Made by a program: the position numbers and the translations under genes. From JBOICV01 sp050740255 (lineage in GTDB: Bacteria; Pseudomonadota; Gammaproteobacteria; Nevskiales; JBOICV01): a stretch of DNA of 64,000 bases. The notes below the pieces were generated by a model that worked only from the letters and a program-made list of their open reading frames with translations, made no database searches and was not told where the DNA came from. Of this stretch, positions 24,532-32,984 are shown in pieces; position 1 is the stretch's first letter, and each line of letters opens with the position of its first letter. The stretch lies in NCBI GenBank assembly GCA_050740255.1, contig JBOICV010000164.1, forward strand, positions 1 through 64,000, in the 5' to 3' direction.

Positions 24532-25245
24532 CTAGCGATAAGTGATTAACGCGGGGTCGGCGGCCAGGTACAGATGCGTGATGTTGTTGAGCTCCAGCAG
24601 GTAGTAACCCGAGCGGCGCACCTGTACTCGCGTGATGGAAGCGTTGGCGATGCCCCAGTTGACGCGCATGGCCATATCGTCCGACAGCTTCAACGCGGCG
24701 CGCACCGCCACCGAAATCGCGCCGCCGGAAGTAAAGACCGCGACGTGTTCATCCTTGGCATGGCGCTCATGCAAGCGCGTCAGACCGGCTTCAACCCGCG
24801 CGACGAAATCCGTCCACGACTCCATCTGGCCGTGCTCGGAAGTCTCGCCGCGCAACCAGCAGGCGATCATTTGCTCGAAGGCGCGCTGAAACGTACGCCG
24901 GTCCTTGAACAGCAGCGTGCGATCGGCCTGCAGCATGGCGGCCAGCTCGGCATCCGCCTTTAACGCGGCCGGCAGATAGCATTTGAACAAGCCATTGGCG
25001 TCATACTCGTTGAATGCGCTTTCCGTCTGGGGCGCCGGCATCGCGCCATGGGCTCGCACCGCAATCTCAGCGGTATCCGCCTGGCGCAACATGTCGCCGG
25101 AGTAGACGCCGGCAAAACTCAGGCCGAGTCGTTTAAGATGGCGGCCGGTGACTTCGGCCTGCCGTTGGCCAATCGCCGAGAGGCGGTCATAATTGTCGCC
25201 GCCGAAAGAAGCTTGTCCGTGGCGGATGAGATGAATATGAGCCAT
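24532..25245 (-). CDS. Histidine phosphatase family protein
   Basis: A 237-residue branch-1 phosphoglycerate-mutase-like enzyme. The RHG motif is at the start (IHLIRHGQASFGG), the second arginine in VYSGDMLRQADTAE, and the second His follows in VAVFTSGGAISVAVRA, where the usual SHG reads TSGG. That replacement of the second catalytic histidine by another residue is worth noting. First gene of the operon read from the divergent promoter region. A phosphate ester hydrolase role would fit with the downstream kinase-like protein. Confidence 0.82.
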   Translation of the reverse strand: MAHIHLIRHGQASFGGDNYDRLSAIGQRQAEVTGRHLKRLGLSFAGVYSGDMLRQADTAEIAVRAHGAMPAPQTESAFNEYDANGLFKCYLPAALKADAELAAMLQADRTLLFKDRRTFQRAFEQMIACWLRGETSEHGQMESWTDFVARVEAGLTRLHERHAKDEHVAVFTSGGAISVAVRAALKLSDDMAMRVNWGIANASITRVQVRRSGYYLLELNNITHLYLAADPALITYR

Positions 25246-25307
25246 AAAGCCCTAATGAAAATTTTATCGGTATGTGTAACATATTATTATCGTTGATATT
25301 TGTCAAT

Positions 25308-25325
25308 ATCGAACGAACGTTCGAT
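25308..25325. promoter_or_regulatory. Palindromic operator ATCGAACG-AA-CGTTCGAT
   Basis: Two perfect 8-base arms (25308-25315 and 25318-25325) around AA. A second inverted pair, GATATT/AATATC, adjoins it at 25294-25309. It lies in the 102-base A+T-rich gap between two divergent genes, the usual place and shape for a TetR-family operator. It probably overlaps the promoter of the rightward gene. Confidence 0.8.
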
Positions 25326-25347
25326 TGAGATTATATAGGAGTTGAAC

Positions 25348-26403
25348 TTGGATAAACGCACCTGGATGATTTACGGCGCTAACGGCTACACCGGCGAGTT
25401 GATTGCGCGCGAGGCGAAGAACCGCGGGCTCAAACCGATTCTCGCCGGCCGCAGCGGCGACAAACTCGCGCCGCTGAGCAAGGAGCTTGACTTCGAGTGC
25501 CGCGTCTTCGATCTGGGCGACGCGGAGCAACTTGCCAGGAATCTGATTGGGATAAAGCTGGTACTGCATTGCGCGGGGCCTTTTTCCGCCACCAGTGCGC
25601 CGATGATCGAGGGCTGTTTGAAGGCCAAGGCGCATTATCTCGACATAACCGGCGAGATCAGCGTGTTCGAGCACGCGCAGGCCCAGCATGCACGTGCACG
25701 CGAGGCCAATATCGTCGTCTGCCCTGGTGTTGGCTTCGACGTCATTCCGACTGACTGCGTCGCCGCCGCGCTAAAAAATGCTTTACCGGATGCGACCCAT
25801 CTCACATTGGGTTTCGATTCAAGCTCCGGCTTTTCGCCCGGCACCGCCAAGACTTCGGTTGAAGGGCTGGCGCAGGGCGGTCGCGCGCGCGTCAACGGCA
25901 AACTCCAGCGCGTGCCGCTGGCCTACAAGACGCGTCGCATCGATTTCGGCGACGGCGTCAAGCTGGCGATGACGATTCCCTGGGGCGATGTGTCCACCGC
26001 TTACTACACGACCGGTATTCCGAACATCGAGGTTTTTATCCCGGCCTCGCCGAAGCTGGTCAGCATCCTCAAGCGGCTGAACTATATCCGCTGGCTGCTG
26101 GGCTTCGGCCCGATACAGGGCTTGCTCAAGCAGCAGGCGGCTAAACAAAAAGGCCCCAACGCCGAACAGCGCGAACAATTACCGACCTTTGTCTGGGGCG
26201 AGGCCAAGAGCGCGGCCGGCGTGACCAAGACCGCGCGCATCAAAACCGCGAATGGTTACGCGCTGACCGTTACCGGCTCGCTCGCGGTCACCGAGTTTCT
26301 GCTGCGCAACGAGGTACGCGGCGGCGCCTATACACCGGCCAAACTCATGGGCGCGCAACTGGTGGAGAAACTGCCCGGCAGTAGCGCGCTGGCGCTGAGC
26401 TAG
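25348..26403 (+). CDS. Saccharopine dehydrogenase-like / trans-acting enoyl reductase family protein
   Basis: About 351 residues. The N-terminal Rossmann fold MIYGANGYTGELIAREAKNR with GRSGDKLAPL marks the saccharopine-reductase-like family that includes mycobacterial trans-acting enoyl reductases and mammalian SCCPDH. The CAGPFSATSAPMIEGCLKA segment is typical. The true start is probably TTG 25348, seven bases after TAGGAG; TTG 25342 is too close to that site. Divergent from the histidine phosphatase operon and likely under the same operator. A lipid or acyl-chain reductase role is inferred. Confidence 0.85.
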   Translation: MDKRTWMIYGANGYTGELIAREAKNRGLKPILAGRSGDKLAPLSKELDFECRVFDLGDAEQLARNLIGIKLVLHCAGPFSATSAPMIEGCLKAKAHYLDITGEISVFEHAQAQHARAREANIVVCPGVGFDVIPTDCVAAALKNALPDATHLTLGFDSSSGFSPGTAKTSVEGLAQGGRARVNGKLQRVPLAYKTRRIDFGDGVKLAMTIPWGDVSTAYYTTGIPNIEVFIPASPKLVSILKRLNYIRWLLGFGPIQGLLKQQAAKQKGPNAEQREQLPTFVWGEAKSAAGVTKTARIKTANGYALTVTGSLAVTEFLLRNEVRGGAYTPAKLMGAQLVEKLPGSSALALS

Positions 26404-26422
26404 CGAGCTAAGCGCGCCCCGG

Positions 26423-27355
26423 CTAGCCGGCTTTAGCCAACATCGTCTCAAGCTGCGCGCTGAGTCCCAGACTACGGGCTTTCTGCCGCAGCAGTTTGGG
26501 CTTTACGCCTTGCGTCAGCGCGAACTGTGTCAGGCGCTGCTGCGCTGACTCGCCCATGCTGTTGATGATCGGCAGCAGCACATCCCACAGGTCTTGCATC
26601 TGCACCGCTTTGAGCATGCTGCCCAGCACGGCATCGTCCTGCTGCGCGGCGAGGTCCGCCAGTTTTTTGCGGGTCTTGTCGCCGACTGCGGCCATCAGCC
26701 CCAGGGCTTCGTCCCAGTAGCCATCGGTATCAGCGCCGCCACTCGCCGCGGTTTGGATCAGGCTGGCGAGCCGAGCGGGGCTCATGAAGCCGACGATCTG
26801 GTCGATGCGCTGTGGCGACTCCAGAAAGGACGCTATCTGCAACAGCACGGCGTCGTCATGAATCGCGTGAATGACCGTCTCCAACGTACTGTCGAGCAGA
26901 TAATCCACAAACCGCGCCATGACCACGAACTCGCGCCGCTTGATGAGCTCCTGCGCGATGGCGACCACCTGCTCCGCCGGCAGACGTGCGATGACGCCCT
27001 TGGCGCTGCGCGGATCCAGTTCGAGGCTCACATCGGCGAGGAAACCGGTCGGCAGTTTGCGCGCCGTCTCCAGCGCCTGTTCGGCCGGCAGCAGCCCGGC
27101 CACACGCGCACACAGCATGGCGCCGAATACTTTTTCGCCGATCATGGCGTTGATGCCGGCCGGCAGCAGCCGGCTGGCCGCGGCCACGCGCTGCAAACGC
27201 GAACGAGCATCATCGAATAACGCGTCCGACATCTGCTCGCGCAGCGCGCGGATGGCCAGCGGGTCCACCGCCTGCAGGAACTCCAGCTTCTGCGGCGCCA
27301 GGCCGAGCAGCCGGCCGAGCTTGACGATCTCCGCCCGGCCGCCGAGCTGATTCAT
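26423..27355 (-). CDS. Hypothetical alpha-helical repeat protein, last gene of the MMPL operon
   Basis: A 310-residue protein I cannot assign. It has no signal peptide or membrane segment. It appears to be built from repeated helical pairs with a recurring pattern, such as ARKLPTGFLADVSLELDPRS, then VIARLPAEQVVAIAQEL and VGFMSPARLASLIQTA. These recall the superhelical N domain of MgtE. The start ATG is inside the stop of the 75-residue gene (ATGA). A cytoplasmic partner of the MMPL transporter is possible from position alone. Confidence 0.6.
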   Translation of the reverse strand: MNQLGGRAEIVKLGRLLGLAPQKLEFLQAVDPLAIRALREQMSDALFDDARSRLQRVAAASRLLPAGINAMIGEKVFGAMLCARVAGLLPAEQALETARKLPTGFLADVSLELDPRSAKGVIARLPAEQVVAIAQELIKRREFVVMARFVDYLLDSTLETVIHAIHDDAVLLQIASFLESPQRIDQIVGFMSPARLASLIQTAASGGADTDGYWDEALGLMAAVGDKTRKKLADLAAQQDDAVLGSMLKAVQMQDLWDVLLPIINSMGESAQQRLTQFALTQGVKPKLLRQKARSLGLSAQLETMLAKAG

Positions 27356-27579
27356 TTTCTGAAGAGAATCTTTTTTATCGGGATGCGCAGCAGCGCCGGA
27401 ATAAAGCTGAGCGAGTCTTCCACCGCGCGGTGCAGCGCCCTGCGCTGACCCGCGCGCGCGTCGCGGTAAGCTTGCAGCAGGATGGTCAGTTGCGCGTCGG
27501 GGAGTTGCTCGAATGCGTCCAGCTCAAGCTGCGGCGACTTCAACTCGCGGCGCAATTCTTCCAGAGCCTGCCTGGTCAA
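27352..27579 (-). CDS. 75-residue hypothetical protein in the MMPL operon
   Basis: A small basic protein (TRQALEELRRELKSPQLELD then RALHRAVEDSLSFIPALLRI) ending PIKKILFRK. The TTG start at 27579 has GAGGGAAA upstream. It overlaps the next gene by four bases (ATGA) and follows the MMPL gene by 29 bases. Both couplings make it a real gene. The C-terminal amphipathic basic helix could touch membrane. No family recognised. Confidence 0.6.
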   Translation of the reverse strand: MTRQALEELRRELKSPQLELDAFEQLPDAQLTILLQAYRDARAGQRRALHRAVEDSLSFIPALLRIPIKKILFRK

Positions 27580-27608
27580 GCGTTTCCCTCGGGGCTTGCG
27601 GCGGCCCG

Positions 27609-30014
27609 CTACTTCTCGCTCATCGCCGCGTCCGCGCCCGCGGTCAAGTCCTGGCCCTTATGCTTGAGCTCCTCGTGCGAGAAGAAGTAGGCCAGCGCCG
27701 GCAGCACCACAATCGCGCCAATCATGTTCGCGGTGAAACCGAACACCAGCAGCACGCCCATATCGCGCTGAAACTGCAGCTCGGAGAACAGCCACATGGC
27801 GACGCCGGCGGCCAAGCCTATTCCCGTAAACAGGGTGGCCTTGCCGGTCGAGCGCATTTTTTGATAGTAGGCTTCCTCGAGAGTCAAACCTTTTCGCAGG
27901 CCGTCGGCCACGACCGAGTAGCTGTAAATGCCGTAGTCCACGCCGATGCCGCAGGCAAAGGCCAGCACCGGCAGCGTCGCCACTTTCTGGCCGATGTCCA
28001 TGGCGACCATCACCGCGTAGCCCAGCAGAGTGACCAGCGACAGCGGCAACATGATGCATAGCACGCCTGACAGCGTGCGGAAAGACAGGAACACGAACAG
28101 CGTGATCGCGCCGTATACCCAGTACACCACCGGCAGCTCGTTTTTCTTGACCTCCTCATTGGTCGCGGCCATCACGCCGACATTGCCGGAGGCCAGGCGG
28201 AATTTCACGCGCGGCTCCTGGTTCATATTGTCCTGGTAATGCTTCACCTTCGCGATCAGATCCGTAATGGTTTCAGCCTTGTGATCGCGGGTGAAGATGA
28301 ACAGCGCCAGCCCGTCGCAATTGTCGTTGAGGAAGCCGGTGGTGGTCGGCACCAGCGCCGTGGATTGCGCCAGCGCGTATTGATTGCGCGGCAACACCTC
28401 GGCGCTCGGGCGGCCTTCGCTTAAGCCCTCATAGGCCAGCTTGGCCAGATCCAGCAAGGACAGCACGTCGCGCACACCATCCTGGTTGTACATATACCAG
28501 GAGAAGCGGTCTATCTCGCCCATGATGCTGTAGTCAATGCAGGCATCCGGCACGGTTTCAGCGATGACCTTGAGCTGGTCCACGCCCATCGCGAAGTTGC
28601 CGGCGACGACGGCTGCGTCCTTGTTGAAGCGCGAATCGGGCCGCAGTTCCGGCACGCCTTCGGTGGTGTCGCCGATGCGGACGAAGTGGAGTTGCGTGGC
28701 GCCAAACCCGGCCAGCACCGCGCAAATCAGCACGACGGTGGTGGCCGGGCCGCGACGGCACAGCACCGCCATCTTCTTGAATACGACATCGCCGAGCCGC
28801 TCGCGCAAGGCCTGCGCCTCGCGGAATTTCTCGATGTTCGGGATGCGCATGAAGGACAGCACCGCCGGCAGCAATACCTTGTTGACCATGATCACGCCGA
28901 GCATGCCGAAGGCCGCGTTCACCGACATCTCGCGGATCACGTCGATATTGATCAGGTAAATGGTCGAAAAGCCCACCACATTGGCGAGCAGCGCCACCAC
29001 GCCCGGAATCGCCAGGTTGCGGAAGGTCGCGAGCGAAGCCTGATAACCGGTCGCGCCCTTGGTGGAGATTTCATTGGCCCAGGAGCTGACGTATTGCACG
29101 CCGTGGCTCACCGACACCGCCATGATCAGGAAGGGCACCAGCAGCGCGAACGGATCCAGGCCGTAGCCAATCGTTTTCAGCAGGCCCAGCTCCCAGATGC
29201 AGGCCACACAGGAAGTGGAGACGACGATGATCGCCATGGTCAGCGAGCCGACGTAAATCCACAGCAGCGCGCCCATCATGAATAGCGCGACGAAGAAGAA
29301 GCCGGCGACCTGGATCGACGCGTCGGTCATGTCGTCCACGACCTTGGCGAAGCCGATGATGTGCACTGAAGTGTTTTCGGTCTCGTACTTGGCGCGGATC
29401 TCCTCGAGCTTGTCGCCGACCTTGACGTAATCAAGCGGCAGGTTGGTCTCGGGATCGTTTTCCAGCAGCTCCGCCGCGATCAGCGCTGCGCTGTGATCCT
29501 CGGACACCAGCCGTCCGATCACATTGGCCTTGCCGACGTTGATGCGCAGGCGCTCCATCATTTCGGGTGTCGGTACGTAATCAGGCGGCACCACGGTGGC
29601 GCCGGCCAGGCCGTCCTCGATCACCTCAACATAAAGAATGCTGGGCGAGAAAATCGAGGTGACGCGTGCGCGGTCCACGCCCGGGATGAAGAACACCTCG
29701 TCGTTGACCTCGCGCAGCACTTCCATGAATTCCGGCTGATAGATGTCGCCCTTGTGGTTTTTGAGCGCGACCAGCACCGTGTTCGCTCCGCCGAAGTCCT
29801 TGTAATACTCCAGAAAGGTCTGCATATACGGGTGGGCCTGCGGCACCATCTTCAGCCAGCCGGCCTGCGGCTTGAGCTGGGCGGCCTGCACGGCGAAGAA
29901 CACGGTCAGCAGCGCCAGCACCGTCAGCGTGATCTTGCGGTGCTTGAAAATCGGCGGCTCGACAATCTTGAGAATCGCCCTCGTGAAAGAGGTCTGACGC
30001 ATCGGTGCGGCCAT
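27609..30014 (-). CDS. MMPL/RND-family transporter
   Basis: An 801-residue inner-membrane protein with the RND plan. One N-terminal membrane helix (ITLTVLALLTVFFAVQAA) and a periplasmic domain come first, then five helices (for example VAGFFFVALFMMGALLWIYV). A second repeat follows after VLICAVLAGFGATQLHF. The conserved acid-bearing segments GIGVDYGIYSYSV and AVSVSHGVQYVSSW are in place. MMPL relatives move lipids or hydrophobic metabolites. ATG 30014 has AGGGGAAA upstream. Directly preceded by the Ycf48-like lipoprotein (10-base gap) and the DUF1329 genes. Confidence 0.9.
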   Translation of the reverse strand: MAAPMRQTSFTRAILKIVEPPIFKHRKITLTVLALLTVFFAVQAAQLKPQAGWLKMVPQAHPYMQTFLEYYKDFGGANTVLVALKNHKGDIYQPEFMEVLREVNDEVFFIPGVDRARVTSIFSPSILYVEVIEDGLAGATVVPPDYVPTPEMMERLRINVGKANVIGRLVSEDHSAALIAAELLENDPETNLPLDYVKVGDKLEEIRAKYETENTSVHIIGFAKVVDDMTDASIQVAGFFFVALFMMGALLWIYVGSLTMAIIVVSTSCVACIWELGLLKTIGYGLDPFALLVPFLIMAVSVSHGVQYVSSWANEISTKGATGYQASLATFRNLAIPGVVALLANVVGFSTIYLINIDVIREMSVNAAFGMLGVIMVNKVLLPAVLSFMRIPNIEKFREAQALRERLGDVVFKKMAVLCRRGPATTVVLICAVLAGFGATQLHFVRIGDTTEGVPELRPDSRFNKDAAVVAGNFAMGVDQLKVIAETVPDACIDYSIMGEIDRFSWYMYNQDGVRDVLSLLDLAKLAYEGLSEGRPSAEVLPRNQYALAQSTALVPTTTGFLNDNCDGLALFIFTRDHKAETITDLIAKVKHYQDNMNQEPRVKFRLASGNVGVMAATNEEVKKNELPVVYWVYGAITLFVFLSFRTLSGVLCIMLPLSLVTLLGYAVMVAMDIGQKVATLPVLAFACGIGVDYGIYSYSVVADGLRKGLTLEEAYYQKMRSTGKATLFTGIGLAAGVAMWLFSELQFQRDMGVLLVFGFTANMIGAIVVLPALAYFFSHEELKHKGQDLTAGADAAMSEK

Positions 30015-30024
30015 GTGATTTCCC

Positions 30025-31125
30025 CTAGTTGATGGCGCCGAGATCAACTACGCCGCGCTTGCCGACGCCGATCACGCGTCCGTCCCGCGCCAGCGCACCG
30101 GACAGACTGGCATCGGTGGGCAATTTGAGCGGCGTCAAACTCGCCGCCGCCAGATTGGTCTTCTCGCCCAGGCCGTTGACGCCCACCAGCAATACCTCGC
30201 CGTCCGGCAGCTTGGCCGCGCCGAACATGCTCTCGCTCAAGCCGCCGTTCAGTTGCTGCCAGCCGAGTTGGGTGATGCCCGCCGCATCGCCTGTGGTCAG
30301 ACGGGCCGCGGGATCAAACGCGGCCACGTCCTGCGTGGCCACGGCGCCGATATCGGCCGCGACATACACCCGGCCACGCAGACCGTAAACCAGCACGCCG
30401 CGCTCGCCCATCGGCACCGCGCCGAACATGCTGCCGGCGTAGGGCGAGTGCAGCAACTGCCAGTTTTCGCCGCGGTCCGTGGAGGTCGCCAGCAGGCTTT
30501 TCTCGCCGGCGATGAACAGCGTGCCGTTGCCAAGCTGCACAATCGTGTTGAAGTGCTGGCCGAGATCGCCGATCGGGAACTGGCGCAGTTGCCAGTTGGC
30601 GCCGCCATCGGCCGTGGCCAGATAAGCGCCATAGCCGCCGACGGCGATGCCGTTCTGCGCATCGAGCATCAGGATGTCGAACAACTGCCGCGCTTCGGCG
30701 TTATGGTGTTGCAGCGCCCAGCTGCCGCCGCCATCGTTCGTATGCAGAATGGCGCCGTCGTAGCCGACCGCCCAGCCGCGTTGCGCGTCCAGAAAGCGCA
30801 CCCGCGTCAGCATGGTGTTGACCGGGGAGGGGACTTGTTTCCAGGTCTTGCCGTCATCCGAGATCACGATACTGCCGCGCTGGCCGACCGCGATCAGCCG
30901 CTGGCCGGTATCGGCGATATCAATCATGCGGTACTTCGCCGCCAACGGCGCTTCGAGCGCGGGCTGCGGCTTGATTGAATGCGGCGGCGGCGGGGCGGCC
31001 TCATCGCTCGCCGCTTCCGCCGTCGCTTCGGGCGGCGGCACAGCGTCCGCCGCTTTCGGTTCTTCGTCTTTGCCGCCGCAGGCGCTCAGCGCCAGCAACA
31101 GCATCCAGCCGATGTGCATTTTCAT
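30025..31125 (-). CDS. Ycf48-like beta-propeller lipoprotein
   Basis: A 366-residue lipoprotein (MKMHIGWMLLLALSACGG, Cys16). A proline-rich linker follows, then propeller repeats with recurring DAQRGWAVGYDGAILHTNDG and NGIAVGGYGAYLATADGG motifs, as in plant photosystem assembly factor Ycf48. In non-photosynthetic bacteria these propellers accompany MMPL/DUF1329 clusters with no settled role. The start has GGGGAG upstream. An envelope scaffold or sensor next to the transporter is the plausible role. Confidence 0.85.
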   Translation of the reverse strand: MKMHIGWMLLLALSACGGKDEEPKAADAVPPPEATAEAASDEAAPPPPHSIKPQPALEAPLAAKYRMIDIADTGQRLIAVGQRGSIVISDDGKTWKQVPSPVNTMLTRVRFLDAQRGWAVGYDGAILHTNDGGGSWALQHHNAEARQLFDILMLDAQNGIAVGGYGAYLATADGGANWQLRQFPIGDLGQHFNTIVQLGNGTLFIAGEKSLLATSTDRGENWQLLHSPYAGSMFGAVPMGERGVLVYGLRGRVYVAADIGAVATQDVAAFDPAARLTTGDAAGITQLGWQQLNGGLSESMFGAAKLPDGEVLLVGVNGLGEKTNLAAASLTPLKLPTDASLSGALARDGRVIGVGKRGVVDLGAIN

Positions 31126-31156
31126 GACTGCTCCCCGGCGAGCATGACTGACTCTC

Positions 31157-32980
31157 TTATTTGGTGCGCGACAGCTTGGCCATATTGGATTGGGTGAAAT
31201 AACTGTCGTCGTAACTGATCTCGAAATCCGAAATCGCGTCCTCATTGGTCAGGCTGGTGAGGAAATAGCGCTTCGCCTGCAAGTCGTAAATCGCTTCCGG
31301 AATGCCGGTCACCGTGGGAATGAAGGGCAGCGTTATCAGAGATGCCTCCTGAAACTTCCACAACTGGCCGCGCGCGTCGTAGCAGTCCACCGCGGCGACG
31401 GACCAACTGTCCTCGTCCACGTAGAACACGCGCCGCGCGAACTTGTGGCGGATGCCTTGCCGCACGTTCGCTTCCACCACCCAGATGCGGTGCAGCTCGT
31501 AGCGCGCCAGATCCTGGTTGATGTGACCGGGGCGGATAATGTCGGTGTATTTGAAGGTCGGGCTGTTGAGCAGCGCCGAGTTGTAGGGAATCAGCATTTC
31601 TTTCTTGCCGATCAACTTCCAGTCGTAACGGTCGAGGTTGCCGTTGTAGACGTCCACCTGATCGAAGAACTGCTCGCCGTCGGAACCGATGTTGGGGCCG
31701 TCATAGCCCACGTCCGGCGCGCGGTTGGTGCGGCCGAGACCGGGGTTGTAAAGCCAGGCGGAACGGCCGCTGCCGCCGGTCATGCCGGCGTATTCGTGCA
31801 CCAGCGTGATCTGGCCGGCCACGCGCGGCGGCTCCAGCACGCGCTGCAGGTAGTACACCAGAATTTTGTTATCGGCGCCGGGCGGCTCTTTCAGATTGGC
31901 GTACTTGAGCTTCACGTCCTCGACCAGTTTGCTGATCTTGTAGCTGCCGTCCGGTTTGACGATGGCCTGGTTGTTATAGCGCCGCACGGCCGAACCGCGG
32001 AATTTCATCTTGTGGTTCCACAAGACCTCGGCGCCGCTCTGCGGAATCGGAAAGGGGAAACCGAGTCTCGCGCCGGACACATCATCGGTGCCCTTCAGCT
32101 CCGCGCTGCTCGCATTCGCAATCGTGGCCTTGTAAATCTCCTCCGGGAAAAAGCCGTTGCGCGCGGTTGGATACACAATCATCTTGTAGTCGGCATAGGC
32201 CTTGAACATGGCCTTGTGCCCTTCGGTCAGCTTGCTTTCGTGCTGCGCCAGATTGTCGCGCGTGACGACATACAACGGCCGCAGGAAATCCTCCGGCTTG
32301 GTGCCCGGCACCTGGTAGGTGAGGAAATCGCGCACATTGGGCGGCATGTACTTCAGCATGAGATCGCTGATGTCCTGCGCACCTTGGCCGCTGGTGACCA
32401 GCGCCGACAACTCCAGCACCGAGCCGACATCGAATGCGTTCACCAGCCGCGTGAAAATATTCGGATCTTTTTTCAGCTCGGTGATGACGGCGACGATGTC
32501 TGCCTCGATCTCCGGCAGCTTTACTGCTCTCGACTTTACGTCGGCAATCAAGCCATCCACACTCTTGCCACGGCCGGAGAGTATCCGGTTCATATCGGCC
32601 TTGAGCGCGGCATCGGCCGACAGCATCTTCTCGACCACCGCGACGACCTTGTCGCCCTTGGCCGGGTCGGCGTCCATGATTCTCTGGCCGGTCGCCAGCA
32701 TGTCGCTGATCGCGCCGGCATCGCCGACCAGTTGCTGAATGTCCTTGACCAGCTGGGTGCGGAAATCTTCCAGCTTGGCGCGGGTAAAGGCTTTCGGCGT
32801 CGGGCCGAAGGAATCGGCGCCGGTCCAGACCGGGATCGAGCCCTCCGCGTTGCCGGGCTTTTCCGCCCCGACCGGCGTCAGCTCATTGCCGAGCTTGGCG
32901 GCCTGTTCCGGCGGCGCTTTGGCCCAGGCTGCGCTGCTGATGGCCAGCATGGCCACCAGCAGCTTGCCGGATTGCTTCAT
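31157..32980 (-). CDS. DUF1329 protein with a long helical insertion
   Basis: A 607-residue exported protein (signal MKQSGKLLVAMLAISSAAWA). The DUF1329 core is clear: GNELTPVGAEKPGNAEGSIP at the N-terminus, ESKLTEGHKAMFKAYADYKM, and FDQVDVYNGNLDRYDWKLIG. Compared with the next paralogue it carries about 100 extra residues after residue 60, helical in character (LEDFRTQLVKDIQQLVGDA, GRGKSVDGLIADVKSRAVKL). DUF1329 proteins are periplasmic and resemble lipid-binding LolA/LolB-type folds in my recollection. It follows its paralogue by 4 bases. Confidence 0.88.
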   Translation of the reverse strand: MKQSGKLLVAMLAISSAAWAKAPPEQAAKLGNELTPVGAEKPGNAEGSIPVWTGADSFGPTPKAFTRAKLEDFRTQLVKDIQQLVGDAGAISDMLATGQRIMDADPAKGDKVVAVVEKMLSADAALKADMNRILSGRGKSVDGLIADVKSRAVKLPEIEADIVAVITELKKDPNIFTRLVNAFDVGSVLELSALVTSGQGAQDISDLMLKYMPPNVRDFLTYQVPGTKPEDFLRPLYVVTRDNLAQHESKLTEGHKAMFKAYADYKMIVYPTARNGFFPEEIYKATIANASSAELKGTDDVSGARLGFPFPIPQSGAEVLWNHKMKFRGSAVRRYNNQAIVKPDGSYKISKLVEDVKLKYANLKEPPGADNKILVYYLQRVLEPPRVAGQITLVHEYAGMTGGSGRSAWLYNPGLGRTNRAPDVGYDGPNIGSDGEQFFDQVDVYNGNLDRYDWKLIGKKEMLIPYNSALLNSPTFKYTDIIRPGHINQDLARYELHRIWVVEANVRQGIRHKFARRVFYVDEDSWSVAAVDCYDARGQLWKFQEASLITLPFIPTVTGIPEAIYDLQAKRYFLTSLTNEDAISDFEISYDDSYFTQSNMAKLSRTK

Positions 32981-32984
32981 GCGC

